DNA from: Vibrio sp. RE88
Lineage (GTDB): Bacteria > Pseudomonadota > Gammaproteobacteria > Enterobacterales > Vibrionaceae
Reading direction: 5' to 3'
Length of the DNA stretch: 64,000 bases
NCBI RefSeq assembly: GCF_013113835.1
Contig: NZ_VTYQ01000005.1
Location: 1-64,000, forward strand
Below, piece by piece: positions 9,738 through 20,017 of the stretch. The position numbers and the translations under genes were made by a program. The notes under the pieces were generated by a model. It made no database searches, was not told the DNA's origin, and was given only the letters and a program-made list of their open reading frames with translations. Position 1 is the first letter of the stretch; each line of letters starts with the position of its first letter.

Positions 9738-10547
9738 ATGCTTGAGTTATTTGATGAAGATTTTGATGCTATTGAACTGGCAGAAGGGGCGCTGATCTTA
9801 AACAAAGCGATCAACCCGTCGACCAATGACCAGTGGGCAGAGAAAGAACTGCATCGATTACTAAAAGAAGCTGAGTTGAGATTAAGCCAAGAGATCGACG
9901 AAAAGCAGCGTTTCGACGCTTTGCTGCGCCTCTTTTATCACGAGTGGGGATTCACTGGTGATCAGGAAGCCTACTACGATTCGTCCAATGCTTTCATTGA
10001 TAAAGTCTTGGAGCGTCGCAAAGGCATTCCGGTGAGCTTGGGGGCACTGTTGCTGTACCTTGGGCGCAAGTTAGGTTTTCCAATCAGTGGTGTGACCTTT
10101 CCAAGCCAGTTTTTGCTGAAGCTGGAATGGTATGGTGAGAGTCCACAGTTTATTAATCCATTCAATGGTGAGTATGTTTCCAAGCATGTACTGGGTGCGT
10201 GGCTAATTGGGCACAGCGGCCCTCTTGCGACTTTGGAACCTGAACATCTTAAGTCTGTCGATAATCCAACGGTTATCGGTCGCTGGCTTGCATTGCTCAA
10301 GAGCGCTTTACTTCGTGAAGAGCGCTATACTTTGGCTTTGAAATGTACCGATTTGGCGCTTACGTTTGTGCCTGACGATCCGTATGAAATTCGCGATCGT
10401 GGTTTTATCTACCAGCAGCTAGACTGCCATCAGGTAGCGTTGAGCGACTATCAATATTTTATTGACCAGTGCCCTGATGATCCGGCCGCTGAGTTATTAA
10501 AGAATCAAGTAAACGCCATGAGTGAAACTCAGGTGACACTTCACTAA
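9738..10547 (+). CDS. sirB1: SirB1 family protein (transglutaminase-like/TPR)
   Basis: 269 residues. The N-terminal two thirds match the SirB1 transglutaminase-like core, including the segment GIPVSLGALLLYLGRKLG followed by FPSQFLLKL; the C-terminal part holds TPR-like helices. Its role is not established. It is conserved between sirB2 and kdsA in gammaproteobacteria, as here. Confidence 0.88.
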   Translation: MLELFDEDFDAIELAEGALILNKAINPSTNDQWAEKELHRLLKEAELRLSQEIDEKQRFDALLRLFYHEWGFTGDQEAYYDSSNAFIDKVLERRKGIPVSLGALLLYLGRKLGFPISGVTFPSQFLLKLEWYGESPQFINPFNGEYVSKHVLGAWLIGHSGPLATLEPEHLKSVDNPTVIGRWLALLKSALLREERYTLALKCTDLALTFVPDDPYEIRDRGFIYQQLDCHQVALSDYQYFIDQCPDDPAAELLKNQVNAMSETQVTLH

Positions 10548-10573
10548 GTCCAGCTACAGGTTGGCATACATAA

Positions 10574-11443
<870 letters not shown>

Positions 11444-11460
11444 TATTTATTGTTGAGAAG

Positions 11461-11488
11461 AAGGTTAGCCAATTGGCTAACCTTTTTT
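11461..11488 (+). terminator. Rho-independent terminator of kdsA
   Basis: Perfect 10-base stem AAGGTTAGCC/GGCTAACCTT with an AATT loop and a T-tract, 18 bases after the kdsA stop. Confidence 0.9.
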
Positions 11489-11843
11489 GTTTCTGTGTCC
11501 TCCCAAAATGCGTTAACACTCCAACAAGGGGAGGTTATGTTTCCTTTCTTTGTTGAGTAAACGCTCAATCTCACATTTGCTGTTCAGTGATGTTAACTCA
11601 CAGTAAAACGTTTGCTTGTGATCATTTGGTAGAACAGATGCAATTGTGCTGCTTTGTTACACACTTAAATGTCAATTAGGGTGATCTAATCGGCATAAAT
11701 ATGAAATCAAGATGTCACCCCCAAGGGCTTAATTTAAACTAGTTCAAGTTTTACTGAGTTCTCAGCTATTGGTTGCTGAGCGCGTCTGTTCAATAAACTC
11801 AGTATCAAGCAGTGGAAATCCCCAAAAATTCAAAGGTATGACA
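11489..11843. other. Intergenic region before the nucleotidase gene
   Basis: About 355 bases with no gene I can support. It is AT-rich, as expected for a promoter region. Half-sites resembling CRP targets (a TGTGATC near 11618 and a GTGA/TCAC pair with the wrong spacing near 11590) are too weak to call. A possible -10 lies near 11695 without a convincing -35. Confidence 0.4.
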
Positions 11844-13505
11844 ATGAAGCAACGCCTGATTGTAAAAACCGCACTAAGCGCAGCGATTCTTGCAACTCTA
11901 GCTGGTTGTGCAACAGCACCTCAGCAAGAGTGGGAAGCGGATAAAACTTATAAGCTGACAGTTCTACACACCAATGACCATCACGGTCGTTTCTGGCAGA
12001 ACAAATATGGTGAGTACGGCATGGCTGCTCGTAAAACGTTGGTTGACGAGCTGCGTGCAGAAGTAGAAGCCGACGGTGGTAGCGTACTACTGCTATCTGG
12101 CGGTGACATCAACACAGGTGTTCCAGAGTCTGACCTGCAAGATGCTGAGCCAGATTTCAAAGGCATGAACAAGATTGGTTACGATGCAATGGCATTAGGT
12201 AACCACGAATTTGATAACCCACTTGACGTTCTGTTTAAGCAGAAAGAGTGGGCAAACTTCCCAATGCTATCTGCAAACATCTACGACAAAGAAACTGGCG
12301 AGCGTATGTTCCAGGCTTACCAGATGTTTGATAAGCAGGGTATTAAAATTGCGGTAATCGGTCTTACTACTGAAGATACGGCTAAGATCGGTAACCCAGA
12401 ATTTATTGGTGGTATCGACTTCCGCGACCCTAAAGAAGAAGCGAAGAAGCTTATCGCTGAGATCGAAGAAACTGAAAAACCTGATCTGATCTTTGCTGTG
12501 ACTCACATGGGCCACTACGAAGATGGTAAGCGTGGTGTTAATGCTCCGGGTGACGTGGCTCTTGCACGCTACCTAGACGAAGGCTCTCTGGACATGATCG
12601 TCGGTGGTCACTCTCAAGAGCCAGTATGTATGGAAGCGCCAAACGTCGTTAAGAAGAACTTCAAGCCTTCTGACGAGTGTAAGCCAGACCTGCAAAATGG
12701 TACTTACATTGTTCAGGCTCACGAGTGGGGTAAATATGTAGGTCGTGCTGATTACGAATTCCGTAACGGTGAGCTAGAAATGGTGAGCTACGACCTGATC
12801 CCAGTTAACTTGAAGAAGAAAGTTAAGATCGATGGTAAGAAGCAACGTGTTCTTATCGAAGATGAAATCAAGCAAGATGAAGAGCTGCTTGAATTCCTAC
12901 GCCCTTACCAAGAAAAAGGTAAAGCGCGGCTGGATGTGAAGATTGCAGAAACGAACGGCAAGCTTGAAGGTGACCGTAACGTCGTTCGCTTTAAGCAAAC
13001 TAACCTAGGTCGTCTGATTGCAACTGCTCACATGGAGCGTGCAAAAGCGGACTTCGCAGTAATGAACTCCGGTGGTGTTCGTGACTCTATTGAAGGCGGC
13101 GATGTAACGTATAAAGACGTACTGACTGTACAACCGTTCGCTAACATCCTGACTTACACTGACATGACGGGTAAAGAAGTTCTGGACTACCTAAACGTAG
13201 TTGCAACTAAACCTGTTGACTCTGGCGCGTACGCACAGTTTGCTGGTATCTCTATGACAGTAGCAAACGGTCAGGTATCTAATGTTGTTATCGGTGGCGA
13301 ACAGCTTCGTTTAGATGAGACTTACCGTTTCACAATCCCAAGCTTTAACGCCGCGGGCGGTGATGGTTACCCTAAACTGACAGGTCACCCTGGTTACGTT
13401 AATACTGGTTTCGTAGACGCTGAGGTTCTAAAAGAGTACCTAGAAGCGAACAGCCCAGTTGATGTTAACAAGTACGCACCTGCTGGCGAGATTGTTTACA
13501 AGTAA
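11844..13505 (+). CDS. nutA: 5'-nucleotidase lipoprotein (UshA/NutA family)
   Basis: Hydrolyses external nucleotides to nucleosides so that they can be taken up. 553 residues from the ATG at 11844, chosen because AAAGG lies 7 bases upstream. The lipoprotein signal ends LAGC at Cys22, so it is membrane-anchored rather than soluble like E. coli UshA. The metallophosphatase motifs NDHHGR (44-49) and GNHEFDN are present, with the C-terminal 5'-nucleotidase domain after about residue 360. The sequence resembles the chloride-dependent Vibrio parahaemolyticus enzyme. Confidence 0.93.
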   Translation: MKQRLIVKTALSAAILATLAGCATAPQQEWEADKTYKLTVLHTNDHHGRFWQNKYGEYGMAARKTLVDELRAEVEADGGSVLLLSGGDINTGVPESDLQDAEPDFKGMNKIGYDAMALGNHEFDNPLDVLFKQKEWANFPMLSANIYDKETGERMFQAYQMFDKQGIKIAVIGLTTEDTAKIGNPEFIGGIDFRDPKEEAKKLIAEIEETEKPDLIFAVTHMGHYEDGKRGVNAPGDVALARYLDEGSLDMIVGGHSQEPVCMEAPNVVKKNFKPSDECKPDLQNGTYIVQAHEWGKYVGRADYEFRNGELEMVSYDLIPVNLKKKVKIDGKKQRVLIEDEIKQDEELLEFLRPYQEKGKARLDVKIAETNGKLEGDRNVVRFKQTNLGRLIATAHMERAKADFAVMNSGGVRDSIEGGDVTYKDVLTVQPFANILTYTDMTGKEVLDYLNVVATKPVDSGAYAQFAGISMTVANGQVSNVVIGGEQLRLDETYRFTIPSFNAAGGDGYPKLTGHPGYVNTGFVDAEVLKEYLEANSPVDVNKYAPAGEIVYK

Positions 13506-13536
13506 GTTGACTAAAACTTCGAAATCTCATTAACTT

Positions 13537-13566
13537 AAAAGCGCTGCACATTCTGCAGTGCTTTTT
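13537..13566 (+). terminator. Rho-independent terminator of the nucleotidase gene
   Basis: Stem AAAAGCGCTGCA/TGCAGTGCTTTT with one G-T pair, a 5-base loop and a T-tract, about 30 bases after the stop. Confidence 0.85.
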
Positions 13567-13590
13567 TGTTATTTACTTAATGGAATCAGC

Positions 13591-14064
13591 ATGACCCCGG
13601 CAATCAATCTCGCTAAGAAGAAAAAAGTCACCCACACTATTCATCAGTATGATCATGACCCTCGTGCAGATAGCTATGGTTTGGAGGCGGTTGAAGCGTT
13701 GGGACAAGATCCGGAGCAAGTGTTTAAGACTTTGTTGTTCTGTATGAATGGAGAGCCTAAAAACTTGGCGGTTGCTGTCATTCCGGTCGACCAAAAACTG
13801 AACCTTAAGCTGGCTGCTAAAGCCGCTAAAGCCAAGAAGGCAGAAATGGCGAATCCTGAAATCGCGCAAAAAACGACAGGGTACGTGGTGGGGGGAATTA
13901 GCCCGCTTGGTCAGAAAAAAGCGTTGCCTACTTTTATTCATCAGAGCGCGGAAAACAGAGAGACTATTTGTGTCAGTGCTGGTAAGCGTGGTTTGGAAAT
14001 CGAATTAGCGCCGAAAGATTTGGCTGCCTTGACGCGTGGGCAATTTGCAGAGCTGTGTTTGTAA
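13591..14064 (+). CDS. ybaK: Cys-tRNA(Pro)/Cys-tRNA(Cys) deacylase YbaK
   Basis: Hydrolyses cysteine wrongly attached to tRNA-Pro, in trans to ProRS. 157 residues from the ATG at 13591 (longer reading-frame extension has no support), matching the YbaK/EbsC length. The segment KLAAKAAKAKKAEMA and the following GYVVGGISPLGQKK motif, with the catalytic lysine region, are typical. It stands alone between two terminators. Confidence 0.92.
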   Translation: MTPAINLAKKKKVTHTIHQYDHDPRADSYGLEAVEALGQDPEQVFKTLLFCMNGEPKNLAVAVIPVDQKLNLKLAAKAAKAKKAEMANPEIAQKTTGYVVGGISPLGQKKALPTFIHQSAENRETICVSAGKRGLEIELAPKDLAALTRGQFAELCL

Positions 14065-14096
14065 CGAGCAATTTGAATCGTCTGATGGGTTACTTT

Positions 14097-14130
14097 AAAA
14101 AGGGTTGATGTGTGGACATCAACCCTTTTT
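14097..14130. terminator. Bidirectional terminator between ybaK and uraA
   Basis: Perfect 14-base stem AAAAAGGGTTGATG/CATCAACCCTTTTT around a 6-base loop. The A- and T-runs let it work for both converging genes. Confidence 0.9.
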
Positions 14131-14135
14131 CGATT

Positions 14136-15380
14136 CTACTTGGCTTCGTCTTCCATTTGCGCGTTATCCACGACGTGGTTTTCGCCCAAATCTTTTGGAA
14201 GGACTAGATTAAGCAGTATGGCAACGATGCCACATAAGCTGACGCCTTGCAGGCTGAATTCGCCAATACCAAAGGCCATACCACCGATACCAAATACTAG
14301 AGTGATCGCAACGATAACTAGGTTGCGAGATTTGTGCAGGTCGACATTATTCTTGATAAGTGTGTTTAAGCCGACAGTTGCAATTGAACCAAACAGCAGA
14401 ATCATAATGCCGCCCATGACAGGCATAGGAATGGTTTGTAAAACCGCACCAAGCTTACCTACCAGTGCTAATACAATCGCGCTCACCGCAGCCCACGTCA
14501 TGATCACAGGGTTAAACGCTTTAGTCAGCATGACCGCTCCCGTTACTTCGGAGTAGGTGGTATTCGGCGGAGCGCCAACCATAGAAGCGGCAATGGTTGC
14601 CACCCCGTCACCTGCGATGGTGCGATGCAGCCCTGGCTTTTTGATGTAGTTTTTACCTGTTACGTTCGAGATCGCGAGCATATCCCCTACGTGCTCAACC
14701 GCAGGCGCAATAGCGACGGGAATCATAAATAAGATGGCGTTGATGTTAAATTCAGGAGTAGTGAAGTTTGGTAATGCAAACCAAGCTGCTTCATGGACTG
14801 GTGTGAAGTCAACGATGCCGTAGCTGAGGCTTAGCGCATATCCGACAACGATGCCGCCCAGAATTGGTGTTAACTTCAGGAAGCCTTTGGCGAAAACACT
14901 GAGAATGATGGTTGTTAGTAATGAGGCGACAGAGATAACCAGTGAGGCATTTGCGTCAATGACCTGTGAACCATCTACCTTACCCAACGCCATATTAACG
15001 GCGACGGGGGCGAGACCTAAACCGATCACCATGATGACCGGGCCGACTACAACCGGTGGAAGTAGCTTATGAATAATTTCGACACCACGTACTTTAATGA
15101 GTGCCCCCATTGCAACGTACACACAACCGGCCGCCATTAGGCCACCCATAGTTGCAGGCACACCCCAAGTTTGAACTCCGTAAAGAATAGGGGCAATAAA
15201 AGCAAAAGATGAAGCAAGGAAGATAGGAACAGAGCGGCGAGTGACAAGTTGGAAAAGAAGGGTTCCGACGCCTGCACCAAATAGAGCGACACTAGGATCT
15301 AATCCTGTCAGCAATGGGACCAACACGAGAGCCCCAAATGCGACAAATAGCATCTGTGCACCTTGAATGGCGTTTTTCAT
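14136..15380 (-). CDS. uraA: Uracil:proton symporter
   Basis: Nucleobase cation symporter-2 family permease that imports uracil. 414 residues with about 12-14 membrane segments. Typical motifs include the helix-10 glutamate stretch [12 protein letters not shown] and [15 protein letters not shown]. No upp gene is adjacent here, so the usual uraA-upp pairing must be elsewhere or served by a second copy. A PurR-like operator overlaps its promoter. Confidence 0.93.
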   Translation of the reverse strand: MKNAIQGAQMLFVAFGALVLVPLLTGLDPSVALFGAGVGTLLFQLVTRRSVPIFLASSFAFIAPILYGVQTWGVPATMGGLMAAGCVYVAMGALIKVRGVEIIHKLLPPVVVGPVIMVIGLGLAPVAVNMALGKVDGSQVIDANASLVISVASLLTTIILSVFAKGFLKLTPILGGIVVGYALSLSYGIVDFTPVHEAAWFALPNFTTPEFNINAILFMIPVAIAPAVEHVGDMLAISNVTGKNYIKKPGLHRTIAGDGVATIAASMVGAPPNTTYSEVTGAVMLTKAFNPVIMTWAAVSAIVLALVGKLGAVLQTIPMPVMGGIMILLFGSIATVGLNTLIKNNVDLHKSRNLVIVAITLVFGIGGMAFGIGEFSLQGVSLCGIVAILLNLVLPKDLGENHVVDNAQMEDEAK

Positions 15381-15450
15381 GGCTTATTCCTTAATGTGGT
15401 AAATCGAAGAGCATTAGCTAAATACTCAACAGAAAAATAAAATTCGCGGG

Positions 15451-15478
15451 ATTTTATCACCTTGGCAATCGTTTGCAA
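15451..15478 (-). promoter_or_regulatory. uraA promoter with overlapping PurR-like operator
   Basis: Minus strand: -35 TTGCAA (15473-15478), a 16-base spacer and -10 TAAAAT (15451-15456). The palindrome at 15463-15478, core GCAATCGTTTGC, matches the PurR consensus ACGCAAACGTTTGCGT at 11 or 12 of 16 positions and covers the -35 and most of the spacer, a position suited to repression when purine bases are plentiful. Confidence 0.6.
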
Positions 15479-15629
15479 TCTGAAGTGGATCAAATAAACA
15501 ATAATTAACCAATCAGTAAGCGTGATGGTTTAAGGGTGCCAAAACACATAAATCCGACCTTTAGTTGCTCAAGATTGGATAGTTGCTTATCATCCGAAGC
15601 TGCAATGAAGAATTGACCTTAGGAAAGCT

Positions 15630-16850
15630 ATGCGCCATTTAGTTTTGTTGGCTTTAGGGCTGGTGGGGTTCCCTGCCGCTGCTTTGACCAATGTAGATTT
15701 ATATCAGACTGAGATTGTGCTTGATCAAAGCGTTGAAAATGCGGATGCCCAAGCTCGTGTAGATGGAATGAAAGAGATCATCGTTCGTGCTTCTGGCGAT
15801 CAAAGTGCGGTATCAAATCAGGTCGTGCAAAAGGCTCTGAAACAAAACTCTCAGTACCTTTCGCAAATCAGTTATGGGCAACTTGATGGCCAGCAAACAC
15901 TGCGACTGGGCTTCAGTGCGCCTCATATCCGTTCTCTGTTAAGTCAGGCTCAATTACCGATTTGGCCTGCTGCTCGTGCCAATCTGTTAGTTTGGTTGGT
16001 GGAAGAGACTCAGTACGATCGTAATATCAACTGGGAACATTCTGATTCACCAGTGCTTGGTCAGATGAGAGTGGAAGCCGAAAAGCGCGGCCTACCGCTG
16101 ACTGTTCCAGTTGGAGATTTTGATGATATTACAGGTGTAGCTGCCTCTGATCTTTGGGGCGGTTTTGCGCGCCCTGTTGGTGAAGCTAGCCAACGTTACC
16201 CAGTTGATGCTGTATTGGTCGTGCGAGTGCAGGGTAACTCGCTACGTTGGACTTTGTACGATCAAAAACCTGCGACGATTGGTATAACGCGCCAAGCGCC
16301 AGTATCTGGTTCAAACAGTGGAGCGGATTCTGCGACTAAGATGGTGAACCAGATCAGTGACTACTATGCGAAGAAGAGCGCAGTAGTCGTTGCAAGTGAG
16401 TCTTCTGAAACTGTAAAAGTTCGTTTTACTTCGTTAAATAATGCGGTGGATTTTTTCACGTTAGAGAAACAGCTGAAAAAACTCAGCTCAGTAGCCGCAA
16501 CGGATATTCTAAAGATTCAGGGTAATCAGGTAACGTTCAATGTGCATCTATTGGCTTCTCAAGCGGAATTTGAGCAGGAAGTCAGCCGCATGGGGCAGGT
16601 GACTCAACTGGAAAACAGCACTGAGTCTCAACCCGTTGTTATTGACGAGCCACAAATTGAATCGCCTGATGATTCGGTCAGTGGAGCGCAAGCGAATATT
16701 GGCACTCCTGTTGAGGTTCCAGCTGTCATTCCATCGGAGCAAATTCTGACATTTGAATGGTTAGGGGCACCCGCGACAGAAATGGAGCATGAAGCTGAAT
16801 CGATAGATTCAGAAGAGGCTCAAGAAGCGCTCGAAGACGCAATTGAATAA
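15630..16850 (+). CDS. DUF2066 domain protein, exported
   Basis: 406 residues. A short signal peptide (cleavage likely after FPAAA, near residue 18) precedes a DUF2066 body; the last 70 residues are acidic and low in complexity. The family is periplasmic and uncharacterised. It is divergent from uraA and converges with the DUF2069 gene, with a shared terminator between them. Confidence 0.8.
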   Translation: MRHLVLLALGLVGFPAAALTNVDLYQTEIVLDQSVENADAQARVDGMKEIIVRASGDQSAVSNQVVQKALKQNSQYLSQISYGQLDGQQTLRLGFSAPHIRSLLSQAQLPIWPAARANLLVWLVEETQYDRNINWEHSDSPVLGQMRVEAEKRGLPLTVPVGDFDDITGVAASDLWGGFARPVGEASQRYPVDAVLVVRVQGNSLRWTLYDQKPATIGITRQAPVSGSNSGADSATKMVNQISDYYAKKSAVVVASESSETVKVRFTSLNNAVDFFTLEKQLKKLSSVAATDILKIQGNQVTFNVHLLASQAEFEQEVSRMGQVTQLENSTESQPVVIDEPQIESPDDSVSGAQANIGTPVEVPAVIPSEQILTFEWLGAPATEMEHEAESIDSEEAQEALEDAIE

Positions 16851-16852
16851 CG

Positions 16853-16883
16853 AAAAAGGTCTGGCAAATGCCAGACCTTTTTT
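16853..16883. terminator. Bidirectional terminator, DUF2066/DUF2069
   Basis: Stem AAAAAGGTCTGGC/GCCAGACCTTTTT with loop AAAT; serves both converging genes and overlaps the DUF2069 stop codon. Confidence 0.88.
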
Positions 16884-17301
16884 ATTCGAATCGTTCCTTT
16901 TCTTCTTTTTCGACTTTCGATAACCGTTTGAGCTTAAGCCCTAATTCTTTACCACGGGAGCGTGCATAAAGAATGTTACCGGCGAAGGCCGCAGCAGTAA
17001 GAATCAGCTCTATACCTGCTAGCCAGCGTTCACCACCATCGATATAAAGAATGGTTAACGCATGCAGAAAGTACAGCATCAGCACGAAGTTGGCCCAAGC
17101 GTGTGTGTACGGTTTGCCCGCCAGAATGCCAGGTAACGGCAACAGCAGCGGAATGCTCCAGGCAATGGCGAGCGTAATGTTGCTGATGTGAGGGTGAGGA
17201 GACAAGCTAAGTTGCCACAGGGCCACCCAAGCAAGCAGACCGAGGTTTCCACATAACGCTAGAAGCCGGAATAATTTGGTTTGAGATTGCATTTCCTGCA
17301 T
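16882..17301 (-). CDS. DUF2069 inner-membrane protein
   Basis: 139 residues with about four membrane segments and a basic, acidic-ending C-terminal tail. It matches the DUF2069 family of unknown function. It lies 4 bases downstream of the wrbA-like gene and ends an arsC-like/wrbA-like/DUF2069 operon. Confidence 0.82.
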   Translation of the reverse strand: MQEMQSQTKLFRLLALCGNLGLLAWVALWQLSLSPHPHISNITLAIAWSIPLLLPLPGILAGKPYTHAWANFVLMLYFLHALTILYIDGGERWLAGIELILTAAAFAGNILYARSRGKELGLKLKRLSKVEKEEKERFE

Positions 17302-17305
17302 GCCA

Positions 17306-17872
17306 TCAGTCCTTCATTTTTAACGCGGTGGTTGCCAAGCGTTTACCGAGTTGTTGTGCCAGTTCGATTTCATCTTGACTGAGTGAAGCCCCGTCATGAG
17401 TTACAGACGTGGCGCCGTAAGGTGTACCGCCTGTTTGCGTGGTGTGCAGTGTCGGCTCAGAATAAGGAATCCCTAAGATCATCATTCCGTGGTGTAGCAG
17501 AGGTAACATCATGGTTTGCAATGTTGTTTCCTGCCCGCCATGTAAACTGGAAGAGGAGCTAAAGACACATGCCGGCTTATCGATCAAATCGCCAGAGACC
17601 CACAAAGACGTCGTCTGGTCCCAGAAGTGTTTGAGTGAGGCGGACATGTTGCCAAACCAGACCGGGCTACCCATCGCTAGGCCATCACAGGCTTTTAGTT
17701 CATTTAAAGTCACTACAGGATCTTGAGCTTGTTGCCTTTCATCTATGTCTTCAACCGTACGAATCAAGGCTTCGCAGTGAGGGATAGATTCTATCCCTCG
17801 GGCAATTTGCCGCGCTAATGCGCGGGTAGAACCATGTCGGCTGTAATAAAGGACGACAATCTGGCAACTCAT
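17306..17872 (-). CDS. wrbA: WrbA-type NAD(P)H:quinone oxidoreductase (flavodoxin fold)
   Basis: Two-electron quinone reductase using FMN, thought to protect against redox stress. 188 residues: FMN-phosphate loop YYSRHGSTRALA near residues 9-20, the GSPVWFGNMSASLKHFWDQT motif and the FSSSSSLHGGQETT segment typical of WrbA. Its start overlaps the arsC-like stop by four bases. Confidence 0.9.
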   Translation of the reverse strand: MSCQIVVLYYSRHGSTRALARQIARGIESIPHCEALIRTVEDIDERQQAQDPVVTLNELKACDGLAMGSPVWFGNMSASLKHFWDQTTSLWVSGDLIDKPACVFSSSSSLHGGQETTLQTMMLPLLHHGMMILGIPYSEPTLHTTQTGGTPYGATSVTHDGASLSQDEIELAQQLGKRLATTALKMKD

Positions 17873-18213
17873 AGAATATCGAGAACCTGCTCTGGTGGAC
17901 GACCGTGTTTTGCTTGACCATTGCTGACGACAATTGGACGTTCAATCAGTTTTGGATTGGCAGCCATGGCTTCGAATAACTGTTCGTCTGTCGCATCTGC
18001 TAGGTTGAGCTCTTTATAGATATCTTCTTTGGTGCGCATCATAGCGCGAACGTTATCTAGCTTGAGCTGTGCGAAAAGTGACTTCAATTCAGCCACGCTT
18101 GGTGGTGTGTCGAGGTATTTAATGATTTCTGGCTGGATATTTTTTTCTTCGAGAAGCGCCAAAGTCTGGCGGCTTTTTGAGCAACGAGGGTTGTGATAAA
18201 TCACGACTGACAT
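17869..18213 (-). CDS. ArsC/YfgD family glutaredoxin-dependent arsenate reductase-like protein
   Basis: 114 residues. The N-terminal YHNPRCSKSR with catalytic Cys11, the ERPI segment with its conserved Arg and the GRPPE motif match the ArsC thioredoxin-fold family, YfgD branch. No arsB or arsR lies nearby, so a role in arsenic resistance is not shown by the context; the position next to bepA (yfgC-yfgD in E. coli) is conserved. Confidence 0.88.
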   Translation of the reverse strand: MSVVIYHNPRCSKSRQTLALLEEKNIQPEIIKYLDTPPSVAELKSLFAQLKLDNVRAMMRTKEDIYKELNLADATDEQLFEAMAANPKLIERPIVVSNGQAKHGRPPEQVLDIL

Positions 18214-18261
18214 AAGTTGAGTCTCCGAGTTATTGGGAACGGCGTGTCATCCGTTCCATCA

Positions 18262-19716
18262 TTATTGTAGAGCCATAAAACGATCACGCTGAACCATAAG
18301 CTGATCGATTCGCGCATCGTAGCGTGCTTGCTTTAGGCTGCCAAGTTCGGCAAGTTGGCTGGCTTGAGTGTAATACTGAATCGCCTTATTCCAATTGGCT
18401 TTCAGAGCTAAAATTTCCGCACGAGCAGCGAGGTCTTCGTCACTGCGGCCTAGATGAATACTGGCTTCAGACAGTAAGTGCCAACCATTCACATCGTTAG
18501 GGTTATCGTGGGTGTAGCGCTGAAGAACACGCACCGCTTCTTCGTTTTTATCTTGCTTCATCAAAACGTTAGCGTAATTGATGGTTAACACGGCGTTGTT
18601 TGGTTTACTTTTCAACGCTTTTTGCAGCATTTTCTCTGCTTCACCAGCCTTCTTCTGCGCAATGTACAAATCGGACATAGCGTCGAGGTAGAAGTTGTTG
18701 TTCGGTTGCTGCTGGATCAAGGATTGTAAAATCGTGTTGGCTTCATCCAGCTCATTGTTGTCTAAATGAACCAGAGCTCGGCCATATTGGTATGAAGATT
18801 TCAGGCTTGCCGGGGCCTTTTTCTCTGTTCGAGCCAACCAATCCATAGCGGCTTTGGCACTGATGCCAGCATAGCGGGCGACAATACGAGCGCGGGCAAG
18901 GTTGTAATTTAGTGATGGGTCAACTCTTCTTGCTGGGTAATTTTGTGCTCTGGCTCGGCTGTCAGTAATACGATCTTCCGGTAGCGGGTGCGTCAGCAGC
19001 ATTGGTGGTGGCTTACTGGCGTATCGGTATTCATCGGCTAGGCGACTGAAAAAGCGCGGCATCGCGTTGACGTCAAAACCGGCTTTGGCCAGCGTGTCGA
19101 TACCAAAGCGATCAGCTTCTTTCTCGTTGCTACGTGTGTAGTTGATCTGGCCCTGAATATTACCAGCAGTGGTTGCGGTAATCGCTGCGATACCCGCTTC
19201 AGGCGCAGCGATAGCGAGAAGCAGTGAGCCTGCCAATGCCGCCATTGTCGCGGGAGATCGTCTTGCCTGTTCTTCCATACTGCGTGCGAGGTGGCGTTGA
19301 GTAACGTGCGCTATTTCGTGTGCGACAACGGAAGCCAACTCGCTTTCACTTTTGGCATGAAGAAATAGCCCAGTATGCAGAGCCACGTAACCACCAAAAA
19401 ACGCAAAAGCGTTGATATTGCGGTCACGGATCATAAAGAAGGTAAACGGGGTTTTTACGTCACTGGCGCTGGCAACCAACTGGTGGCCTAAGCTGTCTAT
19501 GTATTCATTCAGAACTGGGTCATTGACGATAGGTTGGTTGTTACGCAGCATGCGCATGTAGGCGTCACCGTATTGTAGCTCTTGATCTATGGTCAAAGTG
19601 CTACTGGCTGCCGTACCAATATCAGGTAAATCGAGAGTATTGGCGTAGGTTGGTGTCTGTATACCCAGCGAAGCTGCGACGCATAAGCAGACAAGTGAGC
19701 GCGTACGTCTAAACAT
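18262..19716 (-). CDS. bepA: Beta-barrel assembly-enhancing metalloprotease BepA
   Basis: Periplasmic chaperone-protease that helps LptD and other outer-membrane proteins mature and degrades misfolded ones. 484 residues: signal peptide to about residue 26, M48 zinc site HEIAH at 133-137 with the third ligand Glu200 in NEKEADRFG, then a TPR domain from about residue 300 onward. It comes before the arsC-like gene in the same direction. Confidence 0.93.
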   Translation of the reverse strand: MFRRTRSLVCLCVAASLGIQTPTYANTLDLPDIGTAASSTLTIDQELQYGDAYMRMLRNNQPIVNDPVLNEYIDSLGHQLVASASDVKTPFTFFMIRDRNINAFAFFGGYVALHTGLFLHAKSESELASVVAHEIAHVTQRHLARSMEEQARRSPATMAALAGSLLLAIAAPEAGIAAITATTAGNIQGQINYTRSNEKEADRFGIDTLAKAGFDVNAMPRFFSRLADEYRYASKPPPMLLTHPLPEDRITDSRARAQNYPARRVDPSLNYNLARARIVARYAGISAKAAMDWLARTEKKAPASLKSSYQYGRALVHLDNNELDEANTILQSLIQQQPNNNFYLDAMSDLYIAQKKAGEAEKMLQKALKSKPNNAVLTINYANVLMKQDKNEEAVRVLQRYTHDNPNDVNGWHLLSEASIHLGRSDEDLAARAEILALKANWNKAIQYYTQASQLAELGSLKQARYDARIDQLMVQRDRFMALQ

Positions 19717-20017
19717 ATTTTATTGGTGATACTCCATGATCATTTGGTCTATCCACTCAGTCTGAGTCATTTGGTTATAATGAACGGTGTCAGGCTGGAG
19801 GTATAGCTTTTTGACACTCTTTTACTGAGATGGTTTCACCGTCGATTGGCTGCCGCTATGTGAGTTGTGCGCCTTTCATTCATCTATCGAGTGTAAAGTG
19901 TTCCATTGAATTGAGTTATGTCAAAGTGAAACTTTTCGTTGCATCGATGTATTTGCACTGACGCTTGGAAAAAAACACTATACAATATTCCTCCTATGAT
20001 AAGCATCGGGCTGAAGA
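19717..20017. other. Divergent intergenic region, bepA / tusA-like
   Basis: 301 bases with no coding signal. A plus-strand promoter near 19958-19986 is described separately. For bepA, a TATAAC -10-like sequence lies near 19793-19798 on the minus strand but no good -35 is present. Confidence 0.45.
19958..19986 (+). promoter_or_regulatory. Probable promoter of tusA-like/perM
   Basis: -35 CTGACG (19958-19963), a 17-base spacer and -10 TACAAT (19981-19986, 5 of 6). The distance to the start codon is about 30 bases. Confidence 0.45.

Noticed and set aside
11580..11640. CRP site upstream of the nucleotidase gene
   Set aside because: The half-sites have the wrong spacing (7 instead of 6) or only one good half.
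17869..18213. An arsenic-resistance operon
   Set aside because: Only an ArsC-like reductase is present; no arsB, arsR or acr3 gene lies nearby.
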